Below, piece by piece: positions 38,293 to 51,165 of a DNA stretch of 64,000 nt. This DNA is from Pseudomonas panipatensis. Its GTDB lineage: Bacteria; Pseudomonadota; Gammaproteobacteria; Pseudomonadales; Pseudomonadaceae. The notes beneath the pieces are model-generated. The model was not told the origin of the DNA and did not search any database. It worked only from the letters and a program-made list of their open reading frames with translations. A program made the translations under genes and the position numbers. The DNA lies in NCBI RefSeq assembly GCF_900099785.1, contig NZ_FNDS01000008.1, forward strand, positions 1 through 64,000, given 5' to 3'. Numbering within the stretch: position 1 is the stretch's first letter; every line of letters starts with the position of its first letter.

Positions 38293-39012
38293 ATGAACCG
38301 TCCCAGTGGCCGCGCCGCCGACCAGTTGCGCCCGATCCGCATCACCCGCCACTACACCAAGCATGCCGAGGGCTCCGTGCTGGTGGAGTTCGGCGACACC
38401 AAGGTGATCTGCACCGTCAGCGCCGAGGCCGGTGTGCCGCGCTTCCTCAAGGGGCAGGGGCAAGGTTGGCTGACTGCCGAGTACGGCATGCTGCCGCGCT
38501 CCACCGGTGAGCGTAATCAGCGCGAGGCCAGCCGTGGCAAGCAGGGTGGTCGTACCCTGGAAATCCAGCGTCTGATCGGCCGTTCGCTGCGCGCCGCACT
38601 GGACTTGTCCAAGCTCGGCGAGAACACCCTGTACATCGATTGCGATGTGATCCAGGCCGACGGCGGTACCCGCACCGCCTCCATCACCGGCGCCACCGTG
38701 GCGCTGATCGATGCCCTAGCAGTGCTGAAGAAGCGCGGCGCGCTCAAGGGCAATCCGCTGAAGCAGATGGTTGCCGCGGTATCCGTGGGCATCTACCAGG
38801 GCGTGCCGGTGCTCGATCTCGACTACCTGGAAGACTCCGCTGCCGAGACCGACCTCAACGTGGTGATGACCGATGCCGGCGGCTTCATCGAAGTACAGGG
38901 CACCGCCGAGGGCGAGCCGTTCCGCCCCGCGGAGCTGAACGCCATGCTGGAGCTGGCGCAGCAGGGCATGCAGGAACTGTTCGAGTTGCAGCGCGCCGCG
39001 CTGGCCGACTGA
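38293..39012 (+). CDS. rph: RNase PH, 3'-5' phosphorolytic exoribonuclease
   Basis: A 239-residue enzyme that trims the 3' ends of tRNA precursors using phosphate. Conserved blocks are [53 protein letters not shown] and [21 protein letters not shown]. The length is normal and the product appears intact, unlike the frameshifted E. coli K-12 copy. It is divergent from yicC. A DUF4870 gene follows 20 bp later. Confidence 0.96.
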   Translation: MNRPSGRAADQLRPIRITRHYTKHAEGSVLVEFGDTKVICTVSAEAGVPRFLKGQGQGWLTAEYGMLPRSTGERNQREASRGKQGGRTLEIQRLIGRSLRAALDLSKLGENTLYIDCDVIQADGGTRTASITGATVALIDALAVLKKRGALKGNPLKQMVAAVSVGIYQGVPVLDLDYLEDSAAETDLNVVMTDAGGFIEVQGTAEGEPFRPAELNAMLELAQQGMQELFELQRAALAD

Positions 39013-39032
39013 ACCCGAAAGAGGGGTAGACC

Positions 39033-39395
39033 ATGAGCGACGAACTGCAAGCGCGGCCGAGCCAGGAGGCTCGGCAATGGGCGATGTTCTGCCACTACGC
39101 GGCCTTCCTCGGCCTGGTCTTTCCCTTCGGCAACCTGCTCGGGCCGTTGATCGTCTGGCAAATCAAGCGTGAGTCCGACCCTTTCGTCGACCGTCAGGGC
39201 AAGGAAGCGCTGAACTTCCAGATCACCGTCAGTCTCGCCTTGCTGGTGAGCCTCATGCTCTGCGTGCTGGTGATCGGTTTCCTGCTGCTGGCGCTGGTCA
39301 GTGCCGGAGCCTTGGTGCTGACGGTCATCGCCGGCGTCAAGGCGAACGAGGGACGGGACTACCGCTACCCCTTCACCTGGCGGCCGCTCAAGTAG
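39033..39395 (+). CDS. DUF4870 small membrane protein
   Basis: A 120-residue membrane protein with three predicted helices (about residues 20-42, 62-85 and 86-108). It contains the family-typical MFCHYAAFLGLVFPFGNLLGPLIVW and VDRQGKEALNFQIT. The function is unknown. A terminator follows 13 bp after the stop, and rph lies 20 bp upstream, so the two probably form one transcript. Confidence 0.85.
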   Translation: MSDELQARPSQEARQWAMFCHYAAFLGLVFPFGNLLGPLIVWQIKRESDPFVDRQGKEALNFQITVSLALLVSLMLCVLVIGFLLLALVSAGALVLTVIAGVKANEGRDYRYPFTWRPLK

Positions 39396-39407
39396 GGTGA
39401 TGCGCAC

Positions 39408-39440
39408 ATGAAAAAGCCGGCTGCGAAGCCGGCTTTTTCA
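39408..39440. terminator. Bidirectional terminator between rph-DUF4870 and crc
   Basis: A stem of AAAAAGCCGGCT (from 39411) with AGCCGGCTTTTT around a GCGA loop. The A-run and T-run on opposite arms suit both converging transcripts. Confidence 0.94.
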
Positions 39441-39454
39441 TTCCACGCTGGGGC

Positions 39455-40234
39455 TCAGATGCTCAGGCTCCAGTCGTAGTCGATGATCAGCGGTGCGTGG
39501 CTGGAGAAGCGCGGCTGCCGCGGCAGCTTGGCGCTGCGGACGAAACGGCGCAGACCCGGGGTGAGGATCTGGTAGTCGAAACGCCAGCCCAGGTTGAGCA
39601 GCTCGGCTTGTTCGCTGTCCGGCCACCAGCTGAACTGGTCGCCCTCGCGATTGACCTCGCGCAGTGCATCGACATAGCCCATGGTGCCGAACACTTCGTC
39701 CATCCAGCCGCGCTCGGGCGCGAGGAAGCCGGGCATCTGCTGGCATTCGCGCCAGTTCTTCACATCCAGCTTCTGGTGGGCGAGGTACAGCGACCCGCAA
39801 TAAATGTACTCACGGCGCTTGCGGCGCTGTTTGTTCAGGTACTGGGCGAAATCGTCCATGAACTTGAACTTCTGGTTCAGGTTCTCATCCCCTTCCTGCC
39901 CGCTGGGCAGAAGGATGCTGGCGATACTCACCTTATCGAAATCGGCTTGCAGGTAGCGCCCGTAACGATCGGCCGTCTCGAAACCCAGGCCGCTGATGAC
40001 AGCCTTGGGTTGCAGACGACTATAGATTGCGACGCCACCCTGACTGGGTACTTCGGCGTCGCAGGCGTACAGGAAGTAGCCATCCAGTTGATAGGACGGG
40101 TCATCCAGATCGAAAGCGGAGGCGCGGGTATCCTGCAAGCAGATCACGTCGGCATTCTGGGCTTGTAGCCAACTGAGCAAACCTCGCTCGGCCGCAGCCT
40201 GAATACCATTCACGTTCACACTGATGATCCGCAT
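39455..40234 (-). CDS. crc: Crc, catabolite repression control protein
   Basis: A 259-residue protein of the exonuclease/endonuclease/phosphatase fold. In Pseudomonas, Crc works with Hfq to block translation of mRNAs carrying A-rich catabolite motifs, so that preferred carbon sources are used first. It begins MRIISVNVNGIQAAAERG and contains QDTRASAFDLDDP and FSSHAPLIIDYDW. The ATG at 40234 gives the usual length. It is divergent from pyrE, the conserved Pseudomonas arrangement. Confidence 0.96.
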   Translation of the reverse strand: MRIISVNVNGIQAAAERGLLSWLQAQNADVICLQDTRASAFDLDDPSYQLDGYFLYACDAEVPSQGGVAIYSRLQPKAVISGLGFETADRYGRYLQADFDKVSIASILLPSGQEGDENLNQKFKFMDDFAQYLNKQRRKRREYIYCGSLYLAHQKLDVKNWRECQQMPGFLAPERGWMDEVFGTMGYVDALREVNREGDQFSWWPDSEQAELLNLGWRFDYQILTPGLRRFVRSAKLPRQPRFSSHAPLIIDYDWSLSI

Positions 40235-40316
40235 AAATGGCCCCCAAAAACACGTGTGTGTATGATACCCGAGCTCAAACGGTTTAGCTAAATTCATACC
40301 GGCCGGTTCTATTCCC

Positions 40317-40958
40317 ATGCAGGCATACCAACGCGATTTCATCCGCTTCGCCATCGAGCGCGGCGTTCTGCGCTTCGGCGAATTCACTCTCAAGTCGGGG
40401 CGTACCAGCCCTTACTTCTTCAATGCGGGGCTGTTCAACAGTGGCCTTGCCTTGGCCAAGCTGGGGCGCTTCTATGCTTCGGCGGTGGTCGACAGCGGCA
40501 TCGATTTCGATGTGCTGTTCGGCCCGGCCTATAAAGGAATTCCGCTGGCAGCCGCTACAGCGGTGGCGCTCGCCGAGCAGCATGGCCGCGATCTGCCCTG
40601 GTGCTTCAACCGCAAGGAAGCCAAGGACCACGGCGAGGGCGGAACCCTGGTCGGTGCGCCGCTCAGCGGCCGCGTGCTGATCGTCGACGACGTGATCACC
40701 GCGGGCACCGCGATTCGCGAAGTCATGCAGATCATCGATGCCCAGGGCGCCAAGGCGGCTGGCGTATTGATTGCCCTGAACCGCCAGGAGCGCGGCCAGG
40801 GAGAGTTGTCGGCGATCCAGGAAGTGGAGCGCGACTTCGGCATGCCGGTGGTCAGCATCGTCTCGCTGGAGCAGGTGCTGGAGTACCTGGCTGGTGACGC
40901 CGAGCTCAAGCGCCATCTGCCGGCGGTCGAGGCTTACCGCGCGCAATACGGGATCTGA
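40317..40958 (+). CDS. pyrE: PyrE, orotate phosphoribosyltransferase
   Basis: A 213-residue enzyme that joins orotate to PRPP to make OMP in pyrimidine synthesis. The PRPP-binding loop is [13 protein letters not shown], and the flexible loop carries [14 protein letters not shown]. The length is normal. It is divergent from crc across an 82-bp gap. Confidence 0.97.
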   Translation: MQAYQRDFIRFAIERGVLRFGEFTLKSGRTSPYFFNAGLFNSGLALAKLGRFYASAVVDSGIDFDVLFGPAYKGIPLAAATAVALAEQHGRDLPWCFNRKEAKDHGEGGTLVGAPLSGRVLIVDDVITAGTAIREVMQIIDAQGAKAAGVLIALNRQERGQGELSAIQEVERDFGMPVVSIVSLEQVLEYLAGDAELKRHLPAVEAYRAQYGI

Positions 40959-40984
40959 TCCATAACCAGAACAGGGTGTCCGGC

Positions 40985-41629
40985 ATGGCCAGGCAGGGTG
41001 CTTTCCGCTTCACAGTGATGTTGGGGGTTCTGGCGCTGGGCCTGCTCGGCGCGGTGTCGGCGCAAGCCGCCAAGCCGGCCGGCGCTCCTGCCTCCAGTGG
41101 CGGCGTGGAGATGTACCGTTACGTGGACGACAAGGGCGTGGTCGTGATCGACCGCCTTGGCGTGCCGTCGCAGTACATCGGCAAGGGTTACCAGGTGCTC
41201 AACGAGCAGGGACGGGTGATCCGCGTGGTGCCTCCGGCGCCGACCGCGGAGGAGCTGCAGCAGCGCAAGGCTGCTGCCGCACAGGCCAGTTCGGACGCCC
41301 AATTGCTGCGTCTGTACACCAGTGTCGAGGACGTCGACCGTGCCCGCGAGCGCAAGATGACCGAACTGGATGGCTTGAGCAGCGTGGCGAAAGGCAACCT
41401 GCAATCGCTGAAGACGCAGCAGGCCAACCTGCAGTCGCAGGCCGCCGATCAGGAGCGCGCCGGACGCCAGGTGCCGGACCATATGGTCGACCAGTTGAAC
41501 AACCTGCGGGACGAGGAGCAGCGGCTGGTGCAAGCCATCGCGCACTACCAGCAATTGCGCGCCCAGGCCAACGCCTCCTTCGATGTCGATCGTGCGCGCC
41601 TGCAGCAACTGTTGGGCGCCTCGCACTGA
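40985..41629 (+). CDS. Secreted DUF4124-domain protein with coiled coil
   Basis: A 214-residue exported protein. A signal peptide (about residues 1-28, ending AQA-A) is followed by a DUF4124-like strand pattern (MYRYVDDKGVVVIDRLG) and a long charged helix from residue 85 to the end. The helix is rich in Gln and Leu heptads and likely a coiled coil. The function is unknown. ATG 40985 is preferred; a GTG at 40976 is also possible. It begins 26 bp after pyrE. Confidence 0.78.
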   Translation: MARQGAFRFTVMLGVLALGLLGAVSAQAAKPAGAPASSGGVEMYRYVDDKGVVVIDRLGVPSQYIGKGYQVLNEQGRVIRVVPPAPTAEELQQRKAAAAQASSDAQLLRLYTSVEDVDRARERKMTELDGLSSVAKGNLQSLKTQQANLQSQAADQERAGRQVPDHMVDQLNNLRDEEQRLVQAIAHYQQLRAQANASFDVDRARLQQLLGASH

Positions 41630-41638
41630 GGCTTTCCG

Positions 41639-42085
41639 TCACTCTTCCGCCGGGCGCTGTTCGAAGGCTCTGATTCGCTCGCGCAGCCAGGTGGGCAAGG
41701 GTTGGCTGCGACCTTGCCCATCCGCATAGACGTAGACCAGCTCTCCCAGGGTCAGCGCCTGGCCGTCGCGCCAGATGGCGATCTGGAAGGTCAGGCTGCT
41801 GCGGCCCAGGCGAGCCACCCTGACGCCCAACTCCAGCCAGTCGTCGTAGCGCGCGGGCGCCAGATACTCCAGAGTGCTCTTCACCGCGAACAGGTCGCCA
41901 CCGTCGCGCAGGAAGTCCGCTGGGTAGCGGATTTCCAGGTGGCGGTAGTACTCGGTCGTGGCGACGTCGGTGTAGGTCAGGTAATTGCCGTTGAAGACGA
42001 TGCCTTGCGGGTCGACTTCCGACCAGCGCACGCGCAGGCCATGGAAGAAGCTGAAGTCGCTGCGTAGCGGTAGGGCTGACGGCAT
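41639..42085 (-). CDS. Acyl-CoA thioesterase, 4-hydroxybenzoyl-CoA type
   Basis: A 148-residue hot-dog-fold protein. The segment VRWSEVDPQGIVFNGNYLTYTD carries the Asp that acts in catalysis in this family, and ARYDDWLELGVRVARLGRSSL is typical. It probably hydrolyses short or aromatic acyl-CoA; the substrate is unknown. ATG 42085 has CGGAG upstream; a further in-frame ATG lies at 42127. It is convergent with the DUF4124 gene, 63 bp downstream of argB. Confidence 0.85.
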   Translation of the reverse strand: MPSALPLRSDFSFFHGLRVRWSEVDPQGIVFNGNYLTYTDVATTEYYRHLEIRYPADFLRDGGDLFAVKSTLEYLAPARYDDWLELGVRVARLGRSSLTFQIAIWRDGQALTLGELVYVYADGQGRSQPLPTWLRERIRAFEQRPAEE

Positions 42086-42148
42086 GGCGGGCTCCGCAGG
42101 ACTCGGAAAAGGGGCGCCACGGCGCATGGCCGTGGCGCTGAGGCGGGC

Positions 42149-45689
<3,541 letters not shown>

Positions 45690-45725
45690 ACAACGTCTCC
45701 TCGGCGATTCATCCCGGAAAGAGGG

Positions 45726-46181
45726 TCAATGGCTGCCTGAGTGCCCGAAACCACCCGCGCCACGTTGGCTTTCATCGAAGCTGTCGACCAGTTCGAAATG
45801 TGCTTGCACGACCGGCACCAGCACCAACTGCGCGATGCGCTCGCCGACGGCGATGGTGAAGGGGGTCTGGCCGCGGTTCCAGCAGGACACCATGAGCTCG
45901 CCCTGATAGTCCGAGTCGATCAAGCCCACCAGGTTGCCCAGCACCACGCCATGCTTGTGGCCGAGGCCCGAGCGCGGCAGGACCAGCGCGGCGAGACCCG
46001 GGTCGGCGATATAGATGGACAGGCCGGTGGGAATCAGCAGGGTCTGGCCGGGTTCGAGAACGCTGTCTTCCTTGAGCATCGCGCGCAAGTCGAGGCCGGC
46101 GGAGCCGGGCGTGGCGTAATGCGGCAGGGGGAATTCGGCGCCCAGGCGCGGATCGAGAATCTTGGCTTGCAGGGAATGCAT
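45726..46181 (-). CDS. dut: Dut, deoxyuridine triphosphatase
   Basis: A 151-residue homotrimeric enzyme that hydrolyses dUTP to dUMP, keeping uracil out of DNA. The five family motifs are visible, among them [30 protein letters not shown] and the C-terminal [10 protein letters not shown]. The length is normal. It starts 7 bp after coaBC and ends 36 bp before algC, all on the minus strand. Confidence 0.97.
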   Translation of the reverse strand: MHSLQAKILDPRLGAEFPLPHYATPGSAGLDLRAMLKEDSVLEPGQTLLIPTGLSIYIADPGLAALVLPRSGLGHKHGVVLGNLVGLIDSDYQGELMVSCWNRGQTPFTIAVGERIAQLVLVPVVQAHFELVDSFDESQRGAGGFGHSGSH

Positions 46182-46188
46182 CGTGCTC

Positions 46189-47397
46189 TCAGTGCTGTTT
46201 CAGGCGGTCGGCGATGAAGGCGATCAGCTGCCGGGCGATCTTGCCCTTGCTGGTCTGGGCGAAAGCGGTTTCGCCCAGTTCGCGGTCGATCACGGTGATC
46301 GCGTTTTCTTCGCTGTTGAATCCGATCGAGGGGTTGGCCACGTCATTGGCCACGATCAGGTCGAGGTTCTTGTCTTTCAGCTTGCGCGAGGCGTATTCCA
46401 GCAGGTTTTCCGTCTCGGCGGCGAAACCGACACTGAACGGCCGGTCGCTGCGCTGTGCCAGGGTGGCGAGGATATCCGGGTTGCGCACCAGTTGCAGGAG
46501 AAGGCCGTCACCCTTGGTCGGGTCTTTCTTCAGTTTCTGCGCAGCGACCACTTCCGGGCGGTAATCGGCAACCGCCGCCGCGGCGATCAGCAGATCGGCG
46601 GGCATCGCCGCTTCACAGGCGGCGAGCATGTCACGGGCGCTGACCACGTCGACACGCGTCACCCGGTCGGGGGTCGGCAGATACACCGGGCCGGTCACCA
46701 GGGTCACGCGGGCGCCGGCTTCGGCAGCCGCCTCGGCCAGGGCGAAGCCCATCTTTCCGGAGCTGTGGTTGGTGATGTAGCGCACCGGGTCGATGTTTTC
46801 CTGGGTCGGCCCGGCAGTGATCAGTACGTGCTGGCCGGTCAGGGCCTGGAGCTGGAAGCTGTCGGCCGCGCGTTGGGCCAATTCGTCCGCCTCCAGCATG
46901 CGCCCCGGCCCGACGTCGCCGCAGGCCTGGCTGCCGGCGGCGGGGCCGAAGAAGTGCAGGCCGCGCCCGCGCAGTGATTCGACGTTGGCCTGGGTGGCCG
47001 GGTCGCGCCACATGGCCTGGTTCATTGCCGGGGCCAGGGCGACTTGGGCGTCAGTGGCCAGCACCAAGGTGGTCAGCAGATCGTTGGCCAGGCCCTGGGC
47101 CAGGCGCGCCATGAGATCGGCGGTTGCCGGGGCGATCAACACCAGGTCGGCCCAGCGGGCCAGCTCGATATGCCCCATGGCCGCTTCGGCGGCGGGGTCG
47201 AGCAGGTCGAGGTGCACCGGGTGGCCGGAGAGCGCTTGCAAGGTCAGCGGGGTGATGAACTCACGGCCGCCCTGGGTCATCACGACACGCACCTCGGCGC
47301 CCTGGTCGCGCAGGCGGCGAACCAGCTCGGCGCTCTTGTAGGCGGCGATACCGCCACCCACGCCCAGAACGATGCGTTTTCGATACAGCCGCTGCAT
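46189..47397 (-). CDS. coaBC: CoaBC, phosphopantothenoylcysteine synthetase/decarboxylase
   Basis: A 402-residue bifunctional coenzyme A enzyme. The N-terminal CoaC flavoprotein (1-185) contains [18 protein letters not shown], the active-site His in [11 protein letters not shown] and PAMNQAMW. The C-terminal CoaB domain (from about 195) contains [18 protein letters not shown] and [13 protein letters not shown] with the KKDP segment. It is divergent from radC and is followed by dut, the conserved gammaproteobacterial order. Confidence 0.96.
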   Translation of the reverse strand: MQRLYRKRIVLGVGGGIAAYKSAELVRRLRDQGAEVRVVMTQGGREFITPLTLQALSGHPVHLDLLDPAAEAAMGHIELARWADLVLIAPATADLMARLAQGLANDLLTTLVLATDAQVALAPAMNQAMWRDPATQANVESLRGRGLHFFGPAAGSQACGDVGPGRMLEADELAQRAADSFQLQALTGQHVLITAGPTQENIDPVRYITNHSSGKMGFALAEAAAEAGARVTLVTGPVYLPTPDRVTRVDVVSARDMLAACEAAMPADLLIAAAAVADYRPEVVAAQKLKKDPTKGDGLLLQLVRNPDILATLAQRSDRPFSVGFAAETENLLEYASRKLKDKNLDLIVANDVANPSIGFNSEENAITVIDRELGETAFAQTSKGKIARQLIAFIADRLKQH

Positions 47398-47538
47398 AGG
47401 CCAGCCTTATTTCGGAATAGGACGACGCGCATTTAGGCTGGAAACGCCTCCCCAGGCCTCCAGACGCGCGAAAAGGAGGGGCTAAGATAGCACAGCGCCC
47501 GCGGTGGAACAGCGGGCTGGCTCGGACAGGGAGGTTCC

Positions 47539-48213
47539 ATGAGCATTCGAAATTGGCCAGCCGCGGAGCGTCCGCGGGAAAAACTTCTCGACAATGGCGC
47601 CGGCAGCCTCAGCGACGCCGAACTGCTGGCGATTTTCCTGCGTACTGGCGTCGCGGGGTGCAGCGCGGTTGAGCTGGCGCGGCGTCTGCTCGGCGAGTTC
47701 GGCAGCCTGCGTGCGCTGCTGGAGGCCGATCTACCTTCGTTCAGCAGCCATCTCGGGCTGGGTTCTGCAAAGTACGCGCAACTGCAGGCGGTCCTGGAAA
47801 TGGCTCGTCGCCACCTAGCCGAACAGTTGCGCCGGGACTCCGCGCTGGAGAGCCCGCAAGCGGTGCGCGACTTTCTCAAGTCGCGGCTGCGCCATGAGGC
47901 CCACGAAGTCTTCGCCTGTTTGTTCCTCGACAGCCGCCACCGCGCGCTGGCCTTCGAGGTGCTGTTTCATGGCTCCATCGATGGCGCCAGCGTCTATCCG
48001 CGGCAAGTGGTCAAGCGCGCCCTGGCGCACAACGCTGCCGCGATGATTCTCGCCCACAATCACCCCTCCGGCATTCCCGAGCCCAGCCAGGCTGATCGTC
48101 TGCTGACCGCGCGGCTCAAGGAGGCGCTGGCCTTGGTCGATGTGCGCGTGCTCGACCATTTCGTTGTCGGCGACGGCGATCCGTTGTCGATGGCCGAGCT
48201 GGGTTGGATGTAG
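47539..48213 (+). CDS. radC: RadC-family JAB1/MPN-domain protein
   Basis: A 224-residue protein. An N-terminal helix-hairpin-helix segment ([17 protein letters not shown]) is followed by the JAMM metal site, [14 protein letters not shown] (H-x-H-x10-D). Its true role is unsettled: a function in DNA repair was proposed for E. coli radC and later disputed. A GGGAGG ribosome site precedes the ATG. It is divergent from coaBC. Confidence 0.94.
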   Translation: MSIRNWPAAERPREKLLDNGAGSLSDAELLAIFLRTGVAGCSAVELARRLLGEFGSLRALLEADLPSFSSHLGLGSAKYAQLQAVLEMARRHLAEQLRRDSALESPQAVRDFLKSRLRHEAHEVFACLFLDSRHRALAFEVLFHGSIDGASVYPRQVVKRALAHNAAAMILAHNHPSGIPEPSQADRLLTARLKEALALVDVRVLDHFVVGDGDPLSMAELGWM

Positions 48214-48245
48214 CGCTTCAGGCCGCAGCGCCGGGCCGGGCGGCA

Positions 48246-48270
48246 TCCGGGGTCATAGCCTGACCCCGGA
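48246..48270. repeat. Perfect hairpin at the 3' end of the peptide-binding-protein gene
   Basis: A 10-bp perfect stem (48246-48255 with 48261-48270) around TAGCC. It overlaps the last codons of the minus-strand gene between convergent genes. No T-run follows on either strand, so it may be a 3' stabiliser rather than a terminator. Confidence 0.5.
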
Positions 48271-49824
48271 AAAATCCTGGCGACCGAAGGGGTTCACCTG
48301 GTAGCCCTGGACTTCCTTGCGCAACAGCACCGAGGCCGTGGGATGCGCGAGCGGCAGCCACAGGGCCTGGTCGCGGATTATCTGCTGGGCATCGCGGTAC
48401 AACGCGCTGCGCTTGTCTTGCTCGCTCAGTGTCTTGCCCTGGCTGATCAGGCTGTCCAGCCGAGGGTCGCAGTAGCGCGCGAAGTTCAGCCCCGACTTCA
48501 CGCTGGCGCAGGAGAATTGCGGGGTGAGGAAGTTGTCCGGGTCGCCGTTGTCACCGGCCCAGCCCATGAACAGCAGGTCGTGCTCGCCATTCTTGGCGCG
48601 GCGGATCAACTCGCCCCACTCGATCACCCGGATCTCCGCCTGGATACCCACCTTGGCCAGGTCGGCCTGCAGCAGTTGCGCGCCGAGGCTGGGGTTCGGG
48701 TTGAGCAGGCTGCCAGAGGGGCGCGCCCAGATGGTGGTCTTGAAACCGTCCGGCAGGCCGGCTTCGGCGAGCAGTGCCTTGGCCTTGGCTGGGTCGTAGG
48801 GATAGCCGGGAAGGTCCTTGGCGAAGCTCCAGGTATTCGGCGGGTAGATGCCCTCGGCAGCGCTGGCGCTCCCTTCGAATACCGACTTGAGGTAGGTCTG
48901 GCGATCGAAGGCCAGATTGATCGCCTGGCGCACCTTGGTGTTGTCCAGGGGTGGGTGCTGGCTGTTGAGGGCGACGAAGGCGGTCATGAATGCCGGCGTC
49001 TGCTCCACCTTCAGGGTCGGGTCCTGGCGCGCGGCCTCGACATCCAGGGGCTTGGGCGACAAGGCGATCTGACACTCGCCGTGCTTCAGGCGCTGCAGGC
49101 GAACATTGGCATCCGGCGTAATGGCGAACAGCAGGTTGTCCACCGACGGTTTGCCGCCGAAATACTCCGGGTTGGCTGCGTAGCGGATCGCCGCGTCCTT
49201 CTGGAAGCGCTTGAAGATGAAGGGGCCGCTGCCGATCGGCTGGCTATTGAGCTTCTCCGGGGTGCCGGCCTTCATCAGTTGCTCGGCATATTCGGCGGAA
49301 TAGATGGAAGCGAAGCCCATGCTGAGCATGGCCAGGAAGGTCGCGTCCGGATGGTTGAGGGTAAAGCGCACCTGGTGCCCATCGAGCTTTTCCAGGCGCT
49401 TGATCAGGCTCGGCAGTTGCAGTGACTGAGCATGCGGGAAACCGTTCTGCGCCACCTTGTGCCAGGGGTTGGCCGGGTCGAGCATGCGCTGGAAGCTGAA
49501 CAGCACATCGTCGGCATCCAGCGGGCGGCTGGGTGTGAAGTAGTCGGTGCGGTGGAACTTCACGTCTTCGCGGAGCTGGAAGTCGTAGCTGAGGCCGTCC
49601 GCGGAAATCGTCCACTGCCGGGCCAGGCTCGGCACCACCTTGCCCTGCGCCGGATCGAACTCCACCAGACGGTTCATCAACACGTCCGCCGAGGCGTTGG
49701 TGGTGGTCAGCGAATTGAACTGCACGACATCGAAACCATCCGGGCTGGCTTCGGTGCAGACGCTGAGATTGGCGGCACTGGCCAGGGCGGGAGCGAGCAG
49801 CAGGACGAGAGAGGCGAGACGCAT
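48253..49824 (-). CDS. Dipeptide/peptide ABC transporter substrate-binding protein (DppA-like)
   Basis: A 523-residue periplasmic protein of solute-binding family 5. A signal peptide (1-17, ending ASA-A) is followed by LSVCTEASPDGFDVVQF and the family signature around FKRFQKDAAIRYAANPEYF. The C-terminal GWAGDNGDPDNFLTPQFSCASVKSGLNFARY block is typical of DppA. The permease and ATPase genes are not adjacent; in P. aeruginosa several such binding proteins serve one Dpp permease, so this may be an orphan of that type. Confidence 0.9.
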   Translation of the reverse strand: MRLASLVLLLAPALASAANLSVCTEASPDGFDVVQFNSLTTTNASADVLMNRLVEFDPAQGKVVPSLARQWTISADGLSYDFQLREDVKFHRTDYFTPSRPLDADDVLFSFQRMLDPANPWHKVAQNGFPHAQSLQLPSLIKRLEKLDGHQVRFTLNHPDATFLAMLSMGFASIYSAEYAEQLMKAGTPEKLNSQPIGSGPFIFKRFQKDAAIRYAANPEYFGGKPSVDNLLFAITPDANVRLQRLKHGECQIALSPKPLDVEAARQDPTLKVEQTPAFMTAFVALNSQHPPLDNTKVRQAINLAFDRQTYLKSVFEGSASAAEGIYPPNTWSFAKDLPGYPYDPAKAKALLAEAGLPDGFKTTIWARPSGSLLNPNPSLGAQLLQADLAKVGIQAEIRVIEWGELIRRAKNGEHDLLFMGWAGDNGDPDNFLTPQFSCASVKSGLNFARYCDPRLDSLISQGKTLSEQDKRSALYRDAQQIIRDQALWLPLAHPTASVLLRKEVQGYQVNPFGRQDFSGVRL

Positions 49825-50189
49825 GACGGACTCCAGTGGGGGTGGGAAAATGCCCTTCCTGAGGGGTGGGCGCAGTCATGCAAGGCCGTTGTCGGCCTTG
49901 AACCGGCTACCCTAGACCATGCATCCGGAGGCGACAACGGGGAAAGGCGACGAATGGCGCCGCCCCGCAGCCGCGCCCGCGTGGGCTCCGGGGTAGGCAA
50001 GCCTCTCCAACCCTTGCGGCACTAAACGGCTTTCTGATATAAAGCTGCGCTCTTTTCTGGGGCCCTGCTCTTCTTGTCAGTGTTCATCTGACAGTGCGGC
50101 AGGTAAGACCCTGGTGAAACTGAGAATCCAACGAGTTAAAGCAGCCAACCCATGCCGGGTTTGGCATGTGGTTTATAGAGGGCTGAGCC
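49825..50189 (+). promoter_or_regulatory. rpmB promoter and structured leader
   Basis: A 365-bp region without a gene. A promoter candidate has -35 TTGCGG (50014-50019) and -10 TATAAA (50038-50043) with an 18-bp spacer. The leader of about 140 nt carries two hairpins: TGTCAG/CTGACA (50075-50080 with 50088-50093) and CATGCC/GGCATG (50151-50156 with 50163-50168). The second ends 22 bp before the rpmB start. The part from 49825 to about 50000 shows nothing I can assign. Confidence 0.55.
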
Positions 50190-50426
50190 ATGTCGAGAGT
50201 TTGCCAAGTGACCGGTAAGGGTCCGGTTACCGGGAACAACATTTCCCACGCACACAACAAAACCCGTCGCCGTTTCCTGCCGAACCTGCAGCATCACCGT
50301 TTCTGGGTCGAGTCCGAGAAGCGTTTCGTGCGTCTGCGCGTTTCCGCTAAAGGCATGCGTATCATCGACAAGCGTGGCATCGAGGCCGTTCTGAACGACC
50401 TGCGTGCCCGCGGCGAAAAATTCTAA
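50190..50426 (+). CDS. rpmB: Ribosomal protein L28
   Basis: A 78-residue large-subunit ribosomal protein. It starts [20 protein letters not shown] and contains [20 protein letters not shown] and [15 protein letters not shown]. The length is normal. The non-CXXC sequence indicates the zinc-independent form. rpmG follows 11 bp later in the conserved two-gene operon. Confidence 0.98.
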   Translation: MSRVCQVTGKGPVTGNNISHAHNKTRRRFLPNLQHHRFWVESEKRFVRLRVSAKGMRIIDKRGIEAVLNDLRARGEKF

Positions 50427-50437
50427 GGAGCCGAATC

Positions 50438-50593
50438 ATGCGTGAACTCATCCGTCTGGTGTCCAGCGCCGGTACCGGCCACTTCTACACCACCGACAAG
50501 AACAAGCGCACCAAGCCTGAGAAGATCGAGATCAAGAAATACGATCCGGTCGTTCGCAAGCACGTGATCTACAAGGAAGCCAAGATCAAGTAA
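50438..50593 (+). CDS. rpmG: Ribosomal protein L33
   Basis: A 51-residue large-subunit protein, [20 protein letters not shown] to the end. It lacks the CXXC pairs, so it is the zinc-independent type. An AAGGAG ribosome site lies 9 bp before the ATG. A strong terminator follows 17 bp after the stop. Confidence 0.98.
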   Translation: MRELIRLVSSAGTGHFYTTDKNKRTKPEKIEIKKYDPVVRKHVIYKEAKIK

Positions 50594-50608
50594 TTGATCC
50601 GGCCCTTG

Positions 50609-50640
50609 CGAAAAAACCCGCCCTCTGGCGGGTTTTTTCA
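50609..50640 (+). terminator. Terminator of the rpmB-rpmG operon
   Basis: A perfect stem (50611-50622 with 50627-50638) around CTCT, with six A residues on one side and six T on the other. Confidence 0.96.
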
Positions 50641-50757
50641 TGCCCGCGAAAAACTCACGAGCGGCCTGGTGTCAGCGCGCTGCGCTCCCCGCTGACTGAG
50701 CCATGCCCACGCTTCGCGCACCTGCAAGCGAGCATCGCGCTGGGATGGCGACGGCCA

Positions 50758-50789
50758 TGAAAAAGCCCGCCGGCTGGCGGGCTTTTTCC
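50758..50789. terminator. Terminator of the cupin gene
   Basis: A stem AAAAAGCCCGCC (50760-50771) with GGCGGGCTTTTT (50776-50787) around GGCT. It lies 14 bp after the cupin stop on the minus strand, which reads it followed by T residues. Confidence 0.92.
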
Positions 50790-50802
50790 GTTGCCGCGGG
50801 CC

Positions 50803-51165
50803 TCAGGCCTTCTGCTCGAAGATCACATAGACCTTGCGGCAGGGCTCCAGGACTTCCCAGGTGCCCTGGAAGCCGGCCGGAATGACGAAGCGGTCGCCGG
50901 CTCGCACGGTCTTGGCGCCACCCGCCGCATCGCGGATCACCGACACGCCCTGGAGTATTTCGCAGTACTCGTGCTCGGTGTAGCTGACCTTCCATTGACC
51001 GACGGCGCCTTCCCAGATGCCGACGTTGAACTGGCCGCAAGGGCTGCCGTAGTGGTTGCGCACGCTTTGCGCCGGATCGCCCGCGAGAATCTTCTCGGGA
51101 GCCGGGCGATAGTGCTCCGGTGCGGTCCCGGCCTGGGCGAAGTCGACGATCTGCTCGATATTCAT
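50803..51165 (-). CDS. Small cupin-domain protein
   Basis: A 120-residue single cupin barrel of the DUF861 type. The motif YTEHEYCEILQGVSVI and the later DRFVIPAGFQGTWEVLEP are the two conserved cupin boxes. One His and a Glu are kept as possible metal ligands, but the full set is not obvious. The function is unknown. It is divergent from kauB across 304 bp. In PAO1, as I recall, a transaminase gene (gabT2) lies between this gene and kauB; it is absent here. Confidence 0.85.
   Translation of the reverse strand: MNIEQIVDFAQAGTAPEHYRPAPEKILAGDPAQSVRNHYGSPCGQFNVGIWEGAVGQWKVSYTEHEYCEILQGVSVIRDAAGGAKTVRAGDRFVIPAGFQGTWEVLEPCRKVYVIFEQKA

Noticed and set aside
41639-42127. An earlier start for the thioesterase at 42127.
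   Set aside because: The extra 14 residues are not family-like, and the ATG at 42085 has a better ribosome site.
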